64,000 bases of DNA from Candidatus Flexifilum affinis (GTDB lineage Bacteria; Chloroflexota; Anaerolineae; Aggregatilineales; Phototrophicaceae), in assembly GCA_016713325.1 (NCBI GenBank), contig JADJPJ010000082.1, forward strand, positions 62,001-126,000, in the 5' to 3' direction. Of the stretch, positions 62,826 to 64,000 are shown piece by piece. The notes below the pieces were generated by a model. The model saw only the letters and a list, made by a program, of their open reading frames with translations. It searched no databases and was not told the DNA's origin. Position 1 is the stretch's first letter. Every line of letters begins with the position of its first letter. The position numbers were made by a program, and so were the translations under genes.

Positions 62826-62936
62826 GGACGAGGCCTGCCTCGTCCGCCGAGGGAAGCTGACCGACGGACGCGCCGTTGCGTCGTCCCTACGATCTTCTCA
62901 GCAGATCTCCCCTCTCCCGCAGACGCGGAGAGAGGG
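62817..62936. repeat. GTAGGGACGAGGCC palindromic repeat and CCTCTCCC element
   Basis: Thirty bases at 62817-62846 are identical to 36857-36886. GTAGGGACGA and TCGTCCCTAC form the outer arms (to about 62892). A CCCCTCTCCCGC...GCGGAGAGAGGGG hairpin follows at about 62909-62936. Confidence 0.65.
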
Positions 62937-62980
62937 GCCGAAATCGAGGTCTGCTGCCCCACCCACCGCCACGCCATCTC

Positions 62981-63867
62981 TCAGCCAGCGCCGCCCACTG
63001 CGCCATCAGGCCCTCCAGCGCCGCCTGCTGCTCCGGCATACTGCCGGCCCAGGTCCTGGACGGCGCTCATCTTCTGCGCGGCGCTGGCGCGCTCCAGCAG
63101 CACGTCGAGCTCCTTGAGCGAGGTTTCCACGCTGTGGATCTGCATTTCCAGCCGGGTCAGGGCATCGTTCTTCTTCGGGCGCGGCGGACGCGCGGGCTTG
63201 TGCGCCGTCGCCGATTTCTGCACTGCTTTGGCGGCCAGTTCTCCGGCTTCCTCGGCGGCCAGATATTCCTGGTAGGTGCCCTTGAAGAGGCGCATCGCGC
63301 CCTCGTCCAGATCCAGATCTGCGTCGCCAGCCGGTCGATCAGGTAGCGGTCGTGCGAACGAGCAGGATCGTGCCGTCGAACTGTTCGAGGACTTCCTGCA
63401 GGATCTCCTGCGCCGGGATGTCGAGGTGGTTGGTCGGCTCGTCGAGCAGGAGGAAATTCGCCCGATCCAGCGTCAGGATGGCCAATGCCAGTTTGCCGCG
63501 CTCCCCACCGGAGAGCATGCCGACTTTCTTGTAAACATCGTCAGCGCGGAACAGATACTGCGCCAGATGCTTCCGCGCCTCGCTCAAAAGCATGTACTTG
63601 TGCCGCAGAAGCTCGTCCAGCACCGTGTTTTCGAGGATCAGCTGGTCGTGCGCCTGTGCGAAATAGCCGACCTTCAGCCCGCTGCCCGAAGGCGACGTGC
63701 CCGCTGAGCGGCTCGATTTCCCCCGTGAGCGTTTTGAGCAGGGTGGTTTTCCCGTTCCGTTGTCGCCGATCAGCGCGGCGCATTCGGCGCGCACCAGCAG
63801 CATGTCGTCGGCGCCGAACAGGCGGCTGGTCCGGGTAGCCCACTTCCGGATCACGGGTACGCAGCAC
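62981..63867 (-). pseudogene. ABC-F family ATPase, C-terminal half, frame changes
   Basis: This is the second nucleotide-binding domain of a Uup/YbiT-type ABC-F protein, which usually acts on the ribosome. Walker A is split between frames (ALIGDNGTGK then TTLLKTLTGEIEP). The signature is MLSGGERGKLALAIL and Walker B is NFLLLDEPTNHLD. TILLV, then in another frame LIDRLATQIWIW, and MRLFKGTYQEYLAAEE, form the usual end. A coiled C-terminal tail follows (DALTRLEMQIHSVETSLKEL). At least three single-base changes occur. The N-terminal domain would lie at and beyond the right edge of the window. Confidence 0.75.
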
Positions 63868-64000
63868 CCAGTCGCCGCTGCGGTCAGCTGGTTTTGACGC
63901 GCAGCCAGTTTGGGCAGGCGCTGATTCCCGGGCGACGAAAAGCCTTTTATAGCAGCTTCGGCTTCGGCGACGGTTAATGCGGACGAACTGCCAACGCCGG

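Overview
The window is a GC-rich bacterial contig. Its style and content suggest an uncultured member of the Chloroflexota (Anaerolineae-like). There are many secreted proteins with Thr/Pro-rich linkers, TolB/WD40 propellers, LysM, SdrD-B and bacterial SH3 modules, and no visible outer-membrane or LPS genes. It also has a fused Ser/Thr kinase-response regulator, a Roadblock protein, and many short palindromic intergenic repeats. The taxonomic placement is inference. No rRNA, tRNA or CRISPR array was recognised.

Layout. 1-2592: a secreted TolB-like propeller followed by a HELGH metalloprotease-like segment, broken by frame changes. 2702-17507 (minus strand): two complete [NiFe]-hydrogenase loci in tandem. 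The upstream one (17507 to 8790) is a membrane-bound group 4 enzyme with nearly the full complex I set: J-, K-, L-, M/N-, A-, B-, CD-, H- and I-like subunits plus a HycI-type protease. Its large subunit keeps both Ni-binding Cys pairs. The downstream one (8639 to 2702) is a soluble NAD(P)-linked group 3b sulfhydrogenase (hydB, a stand-alone cyclic-nucleotide-binding protein, hydG, hydD, hydA) followed by a DUF302 protein and a HyaD-type protease. CRP-like TGTG-N8-CACA sites precede both. A plausible joint role is coupling H2 production or oxidation to ion translocation on one side and to NAD(P)H on the other.

18066-22876: a peptide-type ABC importer (binding protein and two permeases, no ATPases) and a c-type cytochrome lipoprotein. 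23359-48661: a mixed region with a PLP enzyme, secreted propeller/LysM/SdrD proteins, fructose-1,6-bisphosphatase, a GAF histidine kinase, a secreted HExxH protein, a glycosyltransferase-histidine phosphatase pair, a divergent polysaccharide deacetylase, a TetR regulator, two unknown proteins, a KDG-type sugar kinase, an SLC13/RCK transporter, an APH-like kinase with its DUF6285 partner, two DUF4350-like secreted proteins and a PA14-SH3 protein. 48687-56745: a signalling region with a methyltransferase, a kinase-receiver fusion, a Roadblock-V4R-response regulator cassette, small paralogous proteins, and a MerR-SRPBCC operon with a textbook 19-bp-spacer MerR promoter. 56883-64000: a LuxR/MalT-like ATPase, PhnX, a polytopic membrane protein and an ABC-F ATPase, nearly all broken by frame changes.

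Frame changes are common: hydD, nuoL, the cytochrome, the DUF4350-like gene, and almost everything beyond 56.9 kb. The ones traced in hydD and nuoL sit in short homopolymers, which suggests long-read consensus error more than gene decay. At least four families of intergenic palindromic repeats are scattered through the window. Two copies of one of them show base-pair-preserving changes.
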